From the IMG/VR virus record IMGVR_UViG_3300007513_000220, positions 1-22,373 of that record: a stretch of 22,373 bases of DNA; one strand, given 5' to 3'. Below are positions 7,812 through 15,218 of the stretch, piece after piece (position 1 is the first letter of the stretch; the number at the start of each line of letters is the position of its first letter). The stretch is from a virus. Under the pieces are notes generated by a model that was not told where the DNA came from, did no database searches, and worked only from the letters and a program-made list of their open reading frames with translations. The position numbers and the translations under genes were made by a program.

Positions 7812-8597
7812 ATGGATACCTGTATGGCAAAAAAGTCAAACGAATCAAAAGATTTCACTAGTGAGCTAATAAAATCGCTTAACAAAGAACATGGAACACG
7901 TGTTGCATACAATTTGTCATGTGATGATTCACCAACACATGTCAAGCGATGGATATCGACAGGGTCCCGACTTCTAGACTATATCTGTTCAAACAGGAGA
8001 GACGGCGGCTTACCAGAAGGAAGAATTGTTGAAATATTTGGCCCGCCGTCAATTGGAAAGTCGCATATCGCTACTCAAATTGCAGCGTCTACACAAAAGA
8101 TGGGCGGAATTGTAGTATATATCGACACAGAAAATGCAACAAGTGTAGAAAACCTTGCAATGCTTGGAGTTGACGTATCAAAGAGATTCGTCTATGTTGA
8201 TACACACTGCACGGAAGAAGTATTTCAGGTTGCAGAGTCTACAATCTTAAAGGCACAAGGGCTGGACAAAGATGTACCCATTACTATTATTTGGGATAGC
8301 GTTGCTGCTTCTTCACCTAAAGCAGAGCTAGATGGCGATTATGATAAGAATTCTATAGGTCTTAACGCTAGAGCTATATCCAAAGGAATGCGAAAAATTA
8401 CTGGTGTTATCGGTCAAACAAACACACTGATGGTATGTTTAAATCAGACGAGAACCAAGATAGGCGTAATGTACGGGGATCCCACGTGCGTCGACCCGTT
8501 TACGACTAAAATTAAAATTCGTTACGACGAAAACTCACTTTTCGCGGAGAGGTTCCGTGAATATAATGCCAAAGGAGATAACGATGGCACTAACTGA
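7812..8597 (+). CDS. uvsX: UvsX recombinase, N-terminal part fused to a short split-intein N fragment
   Basis: Residues 1-225 are the RecA/UvsX N-extein: Walker A GPPSIGKS (residues 77-84), ETENAT-like strand (YIDTENATSVEN), Walker B region TIIWDSVAASS, and the conserved NQTRTKIGVMYGDPT leading into loop L2 (compare RecA NQIRMKIGVMFGNPETT). At that point Cys (nt 8487) begins a 36-residue intein N fragment (CVDPFTTKIKIRYD...), which stops at TGA 8595-8597. The rest of UvsX lies in the next two segments. Start: ATG 7812, or ATG 7824 with a weak GGAT ahead; neither has a strong Shine-Dalgarno. UvsX drives strand exchange in recombination-dependent replication together with gp32 and the gp41 helicase encoded here. 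Confidence 0.9.
   Translation: MDTCMAKKSNESKDFTSELIKSLNKEHGTRVAYNLSCDDSPTHVKRWISTGSRLLDYICSNRRDGGLPEGRIVEIFGPPSIGKSHIATQIAASTQKMGGIVVYIDTENATSVENLAMLGVDVSKRFVYVDTHCTEEVFQVAESTILKAQGLDKDVPITIIWDSVAASSPKAELDGDYDKNSIGLNARAISKGMRKITGVIGQTNTLMVCLNQTRTKIGVMYGDPTCVDPFTTKIKIRYDENSLFAERFREYNAKGDNDGTN
8487..8594 (+). mobile_element. Split intein IntN of uvsX, 36 residues
   Basis: Begins with Cys1 directly after GDPT in the L2 loop and shows the block A pattern CVDPFTTKIKI. It ends before any block B (TxxH) motif, which is instead found on the C fragment as TAVH. This is the 'atypical' split position known from AceL-TerL and VidaL inteins (very short IntN), not the common ~100/40 split. Its last 14 nt overlap the start of the IntC ORF. 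Confidence 0.8.
8571..8586 (+). promoter_or_regulatory. Ribosome binding site and start of UvsX IntC inside the IntN ORF
   Basis: AAAGGAG (8571-8577) lies 6 nt before ATG 8584, inside the end of the IntN reading frame, whose stop is at 8595-8597. This decides the IntC start over upstream in-frame ATGs (8557, 8566) and implies translational coupling, giving near-equal amounts of both halves. Confidence 0.75.
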
Positions 8598-8946
8598 AAG
8601 AGAAATGACTTTTTCTGAATACGCAAGTATTTTAGGGATTGATGATTTTGAAACACCCTGCGAATACGATCTAACTGACGTTGGTACTATGATTGAAGGT
8701 CAAAATGGTTTTACACCTATGACCAACTTCGTAGTAAAACCAGCTGTAGATATTTCGTATTTATTAGGAGATTTAAACGGGACAGCTGTTCACAGAACAC
8801 TTGTTGATGGAAGATGGACAAAGCTAAGGGATAATCCGGCAGCCAAACAACTGCATGGGAAAATGAGTGTAGTTGATGTTTCGGTTCCAGATGGAAACGC
8901 TTACATTGCTAACGGCCACATTAACCATAACACAACTCCGGGTGGT
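8584..8946 (+). CDS. uvsX: UvsX split intein C fragment plus five UvsX residues, up to the intron 5' splice site
   Basis: From ATG 8584 the first 116 residues are IntC: FTPMTNFVVKPAVDISYLL, a block B-like GTAVHRTLVDGRW (TxxH = TAVH), and the C-terminal block VVDVSVPDGNAYIANGHINHN with the splice-competent His-Asn pair. The extein then resumes with Thr+1 as TTPGG (8932-8946), which joins to MYGDPT to recreate the RecA L2 motif GDPTTTPGG. Without splicing the frame would run into the intron and stop at 8974-8976 after ELLASQARV, residues that do not fit any RecA protein. After intron removal it reads on into the exon at 9269. Confidence 0.85.
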
Positions 8947-9268
8947 GAATTGCTTGCCTCCCAAGCACGAGTATAAAATGCAAACTCATCCCGTGAATTG
9001 TCTGGGACACCCTGAAGCCTTTATCACTACAACGTGGCGAGTAATTGCGAGCGTGATAGTTCAAAAAGATAGAGGATTGGGCAATCAGCAGCCAAGTCTC
9101 CTGGTGACAGGTTAAAGGTTCAGAGACTAGTGCATGGAGTCTTCAATGAAGATGGTAAAGCACCACGAGCGCGGGACAAAATATTAATGAGCGATCTAAA
9201 TAAGCTTTCACACAATAGTATTTTTGAAGATATAGTCCATGCTAGTTAGAAATAACCAGAACAGAATG
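8947..9268 (+). ncRNA. Group I self-splicing intron in uvsX, 322 nt, no ORF
   Basis: Core elements in order: P1 formed by exon GGGTGGT (8940-8946) with guide GCCTCCC (8956-8962), giving the required U-G wobble at the 5' splice site; the CCTGAAGCC region; the Q element GGGCAATCAGCAGCCAAG; GGTTCAGAGACTA (5' strand of P7) and AAGATATAGTCC (3' strand of P7). The intron ends in G at 9268. Joining 8946 to 9269 gives PGG-AAIPFHSSIRL, which aligns without gaps to RecA GGNALKFYASVRL. The boundaries are therefore fixed both by P1 and by protein continuity. It contains no homing endonuclease gene. Open frames inside it are incidental. Confidence 0.92.
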
Positions 9269-9769
9269 GCTGCGATTCCATTCCATTCATCAATTCGCCT
9301 AAAATTGGGTGCTGGTCAGCAAATTAAAAATGGTGATGACGTTATAGGCATAAATGTTTCGGCAAAAACAATAAAGAATAAAGTGGCAGCCCCATTCCGG
9401 ACAGTTAAGTTCCAGATACATTTCGGAAAAGGTATTATAGAGCATGAAGAAATATTTGATATTCTCAGAAAGCATGGTCCAGTAACTGTCGACGGCAAAG
9501 TCATTGAAATTTCAGGAAATGGCGCCTGGAAGCACTACACACTAGCAGATGAGCTAACAGGTGAAGTGTTAGATGAGAAGAAGTTCTATAAACAAAAATT
9601 CAACGAATTGTTAGAGAAGCCAAAGTATTCTGCCTATATTGACAAACTTCTAGAAGTTGCTATGGTAAAAATTCTTGACAGTAACGAAAGTATCGATGTC
9701 AATGCTGAGTCTTACGAAGAAATACGTGCTATAGCTATGGAGCTCAAAGAAGATATTTCAGGGGAATAA
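9269..9769 (+). CDS. uvsX: UvsX recombinase, C-terminal exon
   Basis: 166 residues beginning AAIPFHSSIRLKLG, then the RecA-family KNKVAAPFRTVKFQIHFGKGI segment (compare RecA [21 protein letters not shown]) and a UvsX-type C-terminal region ending in an acidic tail. With the N-extein (225) and five linker residues the spliced protein is about 396 residues, close to T4 UvsX (391). An ATG at 9239 could open this frame but lies inside the intron and would add ten intron-encoded residues; it is unlikely to be the natural start. The stop is 1 nt before the GTG of the exonuclease gene. Confidence 0.9.
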   Translation, partial: AAIPFHSSIRLKLGAGQQIKNGDDVIGINVSAKTIKNKVAAPFRTVKFQIHFGKGIIEHEEIFDILRKHGPVTVDGKVIEISGNGAWKHYTLADELTGEVLDEKKFYKQKFNELLEKPKYSAYIDKLLEVAMVKILDSNESIDVNAESYEEIRAIAMELKEDISGE

Positions 9770-9770
9770 A

Positions 9771-10724
9771 GTGTCAGAAAGACCTGTTCTTATAGTTGAC
9801 GCGTTAAATGTCTTTACAAGGCACTTTGTAGTAAATCCATCAATGAGTGATCAAGGTCATCATGTGGGAGGCTTTATGGGATTCATGAAAGGTCTTAGGC
9901 TGCTATGTGAAAGAATAAGACCCAGTAAGGTTGTTGTTGTCTGGGAAGGCGGTGGTGCACCCAGAAAAACTGCTATTTTCAAAGACTATAAACAAAGCCG
10001 AAGACCTCAAAGGTTAAATCGATTTTATAGTGACATACCTGATACAATTGAAAATAGAAATCGACAAGTTACCCTTACTGTTGACGCACTCAAAAATGTA
10101 CCTATAGTGCAGATGTATGTATCTGATTGCGAAGCGGATGACGTAATAGGATACTTGGTAAAATATGCCTTCAAAGATAACGGTGTTGTAATAGCATCGT
10201 CAGACAAAGACATGTATCAGCTAGTGAACAATAGAGTGACTCAGTGGTCACCAGGGCAGAAAAAATTCATAGACACAGAAACTATTATTGACAAATTCGG
10301 AATTCACCCGAATAATTTTTGTACTGCTAGATGCTTTATTGGTGACCCATCTGATGGTCTTCCAGGGATAAAGGGTGCAGGTTTCAAAACAATGGCAAAA
10401 AGGTTTCCGGAGCTTCGATTGGAAGCTGATGTTTCTGTAGATGACATTATAAAGAAATCACAGGAATCAATATTGACTAGCAAGGTAAAAGTATTCCAAA
10501 GCATTGTCGATAATTCTACCGTAGCTAGAAGAAATTGGAAGGTGATGTTTTTAGGAACCAGCAATCTTTCAGGCACACAAATAAATAAAATATGTGGTGT
10601 GATCAATACATTCAAACCCAATAGGGATAAGATTAGTCTCATGCGCCTTTTGCTTCGTGAGGGTATCAATGACTTTGATGTCGACACTTTTTACATGACA
10701 ATTAACAGTTCATATGCAGGATAA
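9771..10724 (+). CDS. rnh: 5'-3' exonuclease / RNase H (FEN/T4 Rnh type)
   Basis: 317 residues (T4 RNase H is 305). PIN/FEN-like nuclease residues are in order: LIVDALN near the N-terminus, VVVVWEGGG, the acidic cluster SDCEADDVIGYL, ASSDKDMYQL, and IGDPSDGLPGIKGAG, which also forms the helix-hairpin-helix (H3TH) for DNA binding. It removes RNA primers and flaps during lagging-strand synthesis and supplies the 5' nuclease that the compact polymerase lacks. Start is GTG 9771, with GGGG a few bases upstream, 1 nt after the uvsX stop. Its 3' end runs up to the helicase gene, so it sits in a tight replication operon. Confidence 0.88.
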   Translation: MSERPVLIVDALNVFTRHFVVNPSMSDQGHHVGGFMGFMKGLRLLCERIRPSKVVVVWEGGGAPRKTAIFKDYKQSRRPQRLNRFYSDIPDTIENRNRQVTLTVDALKNVPIVQMYVSDCEADDVIGYLVKYAFKDNGVVIASSDKDMYQLVNNRVTQWSPGQKKFIDTETIIDKFGIHPNNFCTARCFIGDPSDGLPGIKGAGFKTMAKRFPELRLEADVSVDDIIKKSQESILTSKVKVFQSIVDNSTVARRNWKVMFLGTSNLSGTQINKICGVINTFKPNRDKISLMRLLLREGINDFDVDTFYMTINSSYAG

Positions 10725-10728
10725 ATTA

Positions 10729-13167
10729 ATGTTACCTGGTGAAAATTCTCATCACTTTAGAAGTCATGGAAAGCAATTTCAAGAAAAGATCTTTCAATGC
10801 TTAATTAACGATCATCGCTGGGCTACACAAATGATCGAAGTAATGGAGCCCGGATTTTTTGATGTGCGATATCTAACATACCTTACCAGCAAGTACTTTA
10901 ATTATTTCGAAAAGTATAAATGCTTTCCGACAATGTCTTTGCTAGTAAATGTAGTCAGAGAAGATCTTTCTGACGGTAATGATTTGATATTGAGAGATCA
11001 GATAGTTGAATTTCTTCACAGAATGAAATCAAATCCCAACCCGGGTGATTTACACTACGTAAAAGACAAGTCTCTAGATTTCTGTAAACGTCAGGCATTT
11101 AAAGAAGCACTGGAAAAGTCTGTTGAGCTTATTCAAACTGATAAATTTGAAAGTGTGATTGACCTTATGAAAAATGCAGTAGCTGTTGGCATGCCGTCAT
11201 CGATTGGTCATGATTTTTTTGAAGACATAGAGGCAAGGTTTGTTGCATCACGACGAAGAGTTTGTCCGACAGGAATTTCCAAGCTTGACAGCGAAGAAAT
11301 ATTACAAGGCGGCCTCGGCAGAGGTGAATTGGGAGTAGTAACAGCAAACACAGGTGTTGGAAAGAGTCATTTTTTAGTACAGATGGGTGCAAATGCACTT
11401 AAGGCTGGAAAGTGTATAGTACACTATACATTCGAGCTAACAGAACATGCTGTAGGTCTTAGATATGACTCTAATTTATGTGATATTCCCAGTAATGAAG
11501 TACCAGGACATAAAAGCAAAGTAATAGAGAGATACAAAGATAATGACTTGGGTAAGCTAATTATAAAAGAATTTCCAACAGGATCAGCATCTGTCATAAC
11601 ACTAAGAAATCATATAGAAAAAATATCTATGAAGGGATTTGTGCCAAGTGTTGTAATTATTGATTATGCAGATGTTATGAGGGCTACAAGATCATATGAC
11701 TCTCTTCGGCATGAATTAAAACTAGTTTATGAAGAACTAAGAAATCTTGCTATGGATCTTAACGTCCCAGTTTGGACAGCTTGTTTTCATGGTGACACAG
11801 TAATAAGCAGCCCAATCGGGAAATTTAAGATAAGGGACATGGTGGGTAAATGTAACTTCCCAGTGTTTTCATACGATCATGAGCAGGGTAAAATAGTCTG
11901 CAAGACAGTAAAGTCTGTTTACAAATCTGGCGAAGGACAGGAGTTATGGAAAGTAACGTTGGATAATGGAAATGAGGTTATTGTTACACCCAACCATAAA
12001 TTTATGCGTAGAAATGGCGAATATGAAGAGTTGCGAAATTTGAAGATTGGTGATTCTTTAATGCCGTTCAACAGACGAATTAGAGACAATAGAAAGCAAA
12101 TTTATCTAAATAATGGCAAATGGGAAAATCAGTGCAAGATTGTTGCGGAGTGGAAATTTGGTGAAATTCCAAAGTATCATCAAGTTCATCATATTGATAT
12201 GAATAAATTTAATGATCATCCAGATAACCTCGAGGTTCTTACAATTTCTGAGCACTATAGAGTTCATGGAAAAGAAAGCTGGAATAAAGATAACCCGGGC
12301 GGCATAGAACATCTTCGCGAAGTATATTTAGAAAGGATGAAGAGCAACAACCCGATGTTTAACCCGAAAACTCGCGAGAAAATGGCACAGTCTAGAAAGG
12401 GCAAGTGTATGGGTGATGATAATCCAATGAAGCTTGATGAAAACAGGAAAAGGGTTTCTGATGCACTAGAAAACAGTCAAGCTTTTAGTGATTATATAAA
12501 AGCTGTACCAGAAAAGATGAGAAAGGTTTGGAAAGATAGGCCAGATGAACAACCAAATAAAATGGTAACTAAATCTGAAATTTCTAAATGGGGATCATCA
12601 CGTGATGATAGAATCATTCAACATCAAGAGCTTGCGCTGCTATGTCAAACATACAAGGAGTTTATAAAGAAGGCTAAGCATATTCCACTGCGAAGCAGTA
12701 ATAAGCGACAAGTTTGGAAGAATAAAAATCACAAGATCGTAAAAATTGAGTTTTATGGTCATGACGACGTATATAACATGGAAGTTGAAGATTTGCACAA
12801 TTATGCACTTGATGCAGGAATAGTTGTTAAGAATTCTCAGGCCAACAGAGACTCAGCAAATTCAGACATTGTCGGCCTCGAGAACATGTCAGAAGCATAT
12901 GGTAAAGCAATGGTTGCTGATTTTGTTGTTTCACTATCTAGAAAAGCAACAGAAAAAGCTGATGGCTCTGGTCGACTTTTTATAGCTAAAAACCGCGCCG
13001 GAAAAGATGGTTTGGTATTCCCTATTCACATTGACACCGCGTTATCTAAGATCGAAATACTGGACGGGGATCATATGACTTTGAATGAGGCGGTTCGTCA
13101 AGATGACAATGCAATGAAGTCATTGCTTAAGCAGAAGTGGAAAGAAATGAACGGAAAAGAAGATTGA
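10729..13167 (+). CDS. dnaB: Replicative DNA helicase (DnaB/gp41 family) with an in-frame HNH intein
   Basis: 812 residues, of which about 461 are extein, close to T4 gp41 (475). The N-terminal helical domain is followed by Walker A TANTGVGKSHF (Lys about residue 212), Walker B VVIIDYAD (Asp about 312), then NVPVWTA, where the intein interrupts. After it SQANRDSANSDIVGLENMSEAYGKAMVADF (given here in pieces: SQANRDS, then ENMSEAYGK) restores the DnaB motif that senses nucleotide (compare SQLNR). It is the hexameric motor of the replication fork. ATG 10729 has AGGA seven nt upstream; ATG 10714, overlapping the exonuclease stop, is the alternative. The intein must excise to give an active helicase. 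Confidence 0.9.
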   Translation: MLPGENSHHFRSHGKQFQEKIFQCLINDHRWATQMIEVMEPGFFDVRYLTYLTSKYFNYFEKYKCFPTMSLLVNVVREDLSDGNDLILRDQIVEFLHRMKSNPNPGDLHYVKDKSLDFCKRQAFKEALEKSVELIQTDKFESVIDLMKNAVAVGMPSSIGHDFFEDIEARFVASRRRVCPTGISKLDSEEILQGGLGRGELGVVTANTGVGKSHFLVQMGANALKAGKCIVHYTFELTEHAVGLRYDSNLCDIPSNEVPGHKSKVIERYKDNDLGKLIIKEFPTGSASVITLRNHIEKISMKGFVPSVVIIDYADVMRATRSYDSLRHELKLVYEELRNLAMDLNVPVWTACFHGDTVISSPIGKFKIRDMVGKCNFPVFSYDHEQGKIVCKTVKSVYKSGEGQELWKVTLDNGNEVIVTPNHKFMRRNGEYEELRNLKIGDSLMPFNRRIRDNRKQIYLNNGKWENQCKIVAEWKFGEIPKYHQVHHIDMNKFNDHPDNLEVLTISEHYRVHGKESWNKDNPGGIEHLREVYLERMKSNNPMFNPKTREKMAQSRKGKCMGDDNPMKLDENRKRVSDALENSQAFSDYIKAVPEKMRKVWKDRPDEQPNKMVTKSEISKWGSSRDDRIIQHQELALLCQTYKEFIKKAKHIPLRSSNKRQVWKNKNHKIVKIEFYGHDDVYNMEVEDLHNYALDAGIVVKNSQANRDSANSDIVGLENMSEAYGKAMVADFVVSLSRKATEKADGSGRLFIAKNRAGKDGLVFPIHIDTALSKIEILDGDHMTLNEAVRQDDNAMKSLLKQKWKEMNGKED
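11782..12834 (+). mobile_element. Contiguous intein with HNH/NUMOD3 endonuclease in the helicase
   Basis: 351 residues from Cys1 (CFHGDTVISSPIGKFKI) to VVKN, with Ser+1. Block B is VTPNHKFM (TPNH). The C-terminal block is VYNMEVEDLHNYALDAGIVV-KN, with Lys rather than His before the terminal Asn. The inserted nuclease has an HNH motif of the VHHIDMN...NLEVLTISEHYRVH type (12184-12267), followed by a NUMOD3-like DNA-binding stretch (NNPMFNPKTREKMAQSRKG ... DDNPMK). The insertion point, TA|SQANR in the helicase core, is a highly conserved active-site loop, as usual for inteins. Confidence 0.88.
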
Positions 13168-13183
13168 TATATAAGGAAGGCAA

Positions 13184-14032
13184 GTGACTTACTCTTTTAG
13201 TGACGTATACGAAAAAACATTAATATATTTTGATAATGATGAACTTGCTGCAAGTGTTTTTCCAACAAAATATGCCCTAACAGACAAAGAAGGAAATCTA
13301 CACGAGGAGACACCAGATGATATGCACCACAGAATGGCAAAAGAGTTCGCAAGAATAGAGGCAAACTACAAAAACCCGCTTTCTGAACAAGAGATCTATG
13401 ATATGTTCTCATCATGGGAAGTTGTCCCGCAGGGCTCCCCAATGTCAGGAGTAGGAAACCCATATCAGATTCAGTCATTATCAAACTGTTTTGTAATCGA
13501 CAGCCCAGAAGATAGCTACGCCGGAATACTACATACCGATCAAGAGCAAGTTCAGATTATGAAACGTCGTGGCGGCGTAGGCTTTGATATCTCGAAGATC
13601 CGCCCGAAAGGAATGGCTACATCAAATGCTGCTCGTACCACTGATGGTATTGGTATTTTTATGGAGCGTTTCTCTAACTCTACGAGGGAAGTAGCGCAGG
13701 GTGGCAGACGTGGTGCACTTATGATTTCAATCAGCTGTTTTGTTGGTGATACTTACGTGTTGACAGAAGATGGCTGGATGAGAATTGATAAAATTGTCAA
13801 TGAAGAATATTCAGGAAGAGTTTGGACACATGAAGGCCTAAAACCAATAACAGCATTTCAGAAATTTGAGAATAGAGAAGTGTTTGAAATAGAGTGTGAA
13901 AATGGCAGAAAGATTACTGTCACACCTGATCATGAGTTTGTTGTAAAAAATATAGTAACAGGCGAGGAATATCTCAAGCCGATTATCGAAGTCGACCCAG
14001 ATACTGAAGAATTAGTTTTCTATGATGAGTAA
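13184..14032 (+). CDS. nrdJ: Class II ribonucleotide reductase NrdJ, fragment A, with split-intein N half 1
   Basis: Residues 1-184 are the reductase N-extein; the remaining 98 are IntN1. The extein shows the substrate-site Cys in QSLSNCFVIDSP, the segment MKRRGGVGFDISKIRPKG and the loop GGRRGALMISIS, characteristic of B12-dependent reductases. The splice junction SIS|C matches the conserved SI..HPDI strand, which resumes at 15219 as CNHPEIETFINIK. The start is GTG 13184 with AAGGAAGG ahead, 16 nt after the helicase stop. NrdJ reduces ribonucleotides to deoxyribonucleotides by an adenosylcobalamin-generated thiyl radical. The fragment cannot act alone: the catalytic Cys/Asn/Glu are on fragment B. 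Confidence 0.9.
   Translation: MTYSFSDVYEKTLIYFDNDELAASVFPTKYALTDKEGNLHEETPDDMHHRMAKEFARIEANYKNPLSEQEIYDMFSSWEVVPQGSPMSGVGNPYQIQSLSNCFVIDSPEDSYAGILHTDQEQVQIMKRRGGVGFDISKIRPKGMATSNAARTTDGIGIFMERFSNSTREVAQGGRRGALMISISCFVGDTYVLTEDGWMRIDKIVNEEYSGRVWTHEGLKPITAFQKFENREVFEIECENGRKITVTPDHEFVVKNIVTGEEYLKPIIEVDPDTEELVFYDE
13736..14029 (+). mobile_element. NrdJ split intein 1, N half (98 residues)
   Basis: Starts CFVGDTYVLTEDGWMRID (block A) and has block B as TPDH (13922-13933). It ends at a TAA stop after LVFYDE. The fragment is strongly acidic (23 Asp/Glu against 10 Lys/Arg by my count), while its partner IntC1 is basic, the charge complementarity seen in classic split inteins such as DnaE. Confidence 0.88.
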
Positions 14033-14084
14033 ATATTTACTTTTTTAGTGCACTGATGTATATTTTTTATATGAGGCACACAGA

Positions 14085-15101
14085 ATGTTAATTAATTTTG
14101 AGTTAGCTAGAGTTGTAAAGAACCACAAGACAGAAAAAGAAATATTTGTAATAATGATGAATGAGATAAAAATTGATGAAAGTATTTTTAACCTGAGGAA
14201 ATCAGCAACATCAAATATTTCCAGAGTCATTGGTAAACAGAGTTTTGAAGAATTAATGAAGAAATCAATATTAAGAAAACATGATCTAATTTGCAAAGCT
14301 AGTACATGCAGCAATCGTGTACATTTTAACTTTCATCGCAAGAAAATGACTGTCTATAGCTATTGTTCACATAGCTGTTTTATGAATCGGCCAGATCGTC
14401 TAAGACGTATAGAAGATAATAAAACTAGTATATGCCGCTACTGTCATTCAAAATTTAAAACCAAAGAAGTGAGACAAAAATCTCATAGAGAAAATGCTCT
14501 ATGTCATAAAATAGAATGTAGAGATAGAATGAACGACGATCGATCACAAAAAATAAAAGAAAAACACTGGACAAAAACTCACCCACATGCGAAAGAAATA
14601 AGAAGCCGCATGGATAAATCACGATCAGTTGCATATCAAAAAAAGCGAGAAGCAGGAAACCCTGTAATTCCCTGGAACAAGGGCAAGACAGGTATTTACT
14701 CTAAAGAAACAATAGAAAAAATTAGAAACGCAACAATTAAACAGCTCGAGAATCAAGTTTTTAAAAAAACGTCTATTGAAAAAACAGTTGAAAATTTTTT
14801 GATCGAGTCAGACATAAAATACAAATATTCTTTTATCTTAAATCGAAGACAGTTTGATTTTATTTTGCTAAACTCTAAGTGCGTTGTTGAATGCGATGGT
14901 GATTATTGGCATGCAAATCCAGCGATATATGAGCGCTTGGGAAGGGAGCCATCTGAAAAGCAAAAAATGAAGCGTCTAGATGACAAGATTAAAAATAAAA
15001 TAGCAGAAGATAATGGATATAAGATTTTAAGATTTTGGGAACATGATATTAACAATAATTTTGAGTACGTAAAGAACGCAATACTGAATGTGGAAAAATA
15101 A
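14085..15101 (+). CDS. Free-standing Vsr-like homing endonuclease 1 in nrdJ
   Basis: 338 residues. Two Cys/His pairs-of-pairs look like zinc fingers (CSNRVHFNFHRKK...YCSHSC, then CRYCHSKF...CHKIEC). A NUMOD3-like segment follows (PWNKGKTGIYSKETIEKIR). The C-terminal third is a Vsr/EDxHD-type nuclease: RRQFDFILLNSKCVVECDGD, then YWHANP, and further on DNGYKILRFWEHDI. This family was described with 'fractured genes' from marine metagenomes. It sits between IntN1 and IntC1, exactly where an in-frame endonuclease would lie in a contiguous intein. ATG 14085 has GAGG eight nt upstream. It probably cuts nrdJ alleles lacking the intein at this site; inferred. Confidence 0.85.
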   Translation: MLINFELARVVKNHKTEKEIFVIMMNEIKIDESIFNLRKSATSNISRVIGKQSFEELMKKSILRKHDLICKASTCSNRVHFNFHRKKMTVYSYCSHSCFMNRPDRLRRIEDNKTSICRYCHSKFKTKEVRQKSHRENALCHKIECRDRMNDDRSQKIKEKHWTKTHPHAKEIRSRMDKSRSVAYQKKREAGNPVIPWNKGKTGIYSKETIEKIRNATIKQLENQVFKKTSIEKTVENFLIESDIKYKYSFILNRRQFDFILLNSKCVVECDGDYWHANPAIYERLGREPSEKQKMKRLDDKIKNKIAEDNGYKILRFWEHDINNNFEYVKNAILNVEK

Positions 15102-15218
15102 ATGAATAAAACGACATCAAAAATACTAAAGATAAACCCAAAGGGAAGAGAAACTGTATATGATTTTACAGTCAAAGATACACACAGGATTCTTGCAAAT
15201 AATTTTTATACGTCAAAT
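15102..15218 (+). mobile_element. NrdJ split intein 1, C half (39 residues)
   Basis: MNKTTSKILKINPKGRETVY then DFTVKDTHRILANNFYTSN, with extein Cys+1. Block F (VYDFTVKDTHRILANN) is textbook. The penultimate residue is Ser (TSN) instead of the usual His that assists Asn cyclisation, a known but minority variant. The fragment is basic (7 Lys/Arg against 3 Asp/Glu). Confidence 0.88.

Noticed and set aside
8873-9115. An 80-residue open frame overlapping the end of the UvsX IntC and the following region
   Set aside because: It lies mostly in the group I intron and in another frame of IntC, has no Shine-Dalgarno, and its product resembles nothing. The RNA core explains the sequence.
9239-9268. ATG 9239 as the start of a separate RecA C-terminal gene
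   Set aside because: The ten residues before AAIPFHSS have no RecA counterpart, and the intron boundary at 9268/9269 restores RecA continuity exactly.
10304-10687. A 127-residue minus-strand frame opposite the exonuclease gene
   Set aside because: The plus strand carries the conserved H3TH and catalytic region of the exonuclease; the antisense frame is a shadow.
14029-14047. AT-only palindrome AGTAAATATTTACT followed by TTTTTT as a terminator after IntN1
   Set aside because: The stem is five A/T-rich pairs, too weak to call a terminator from sequence alone. Its position is suggestive but not sufficient.
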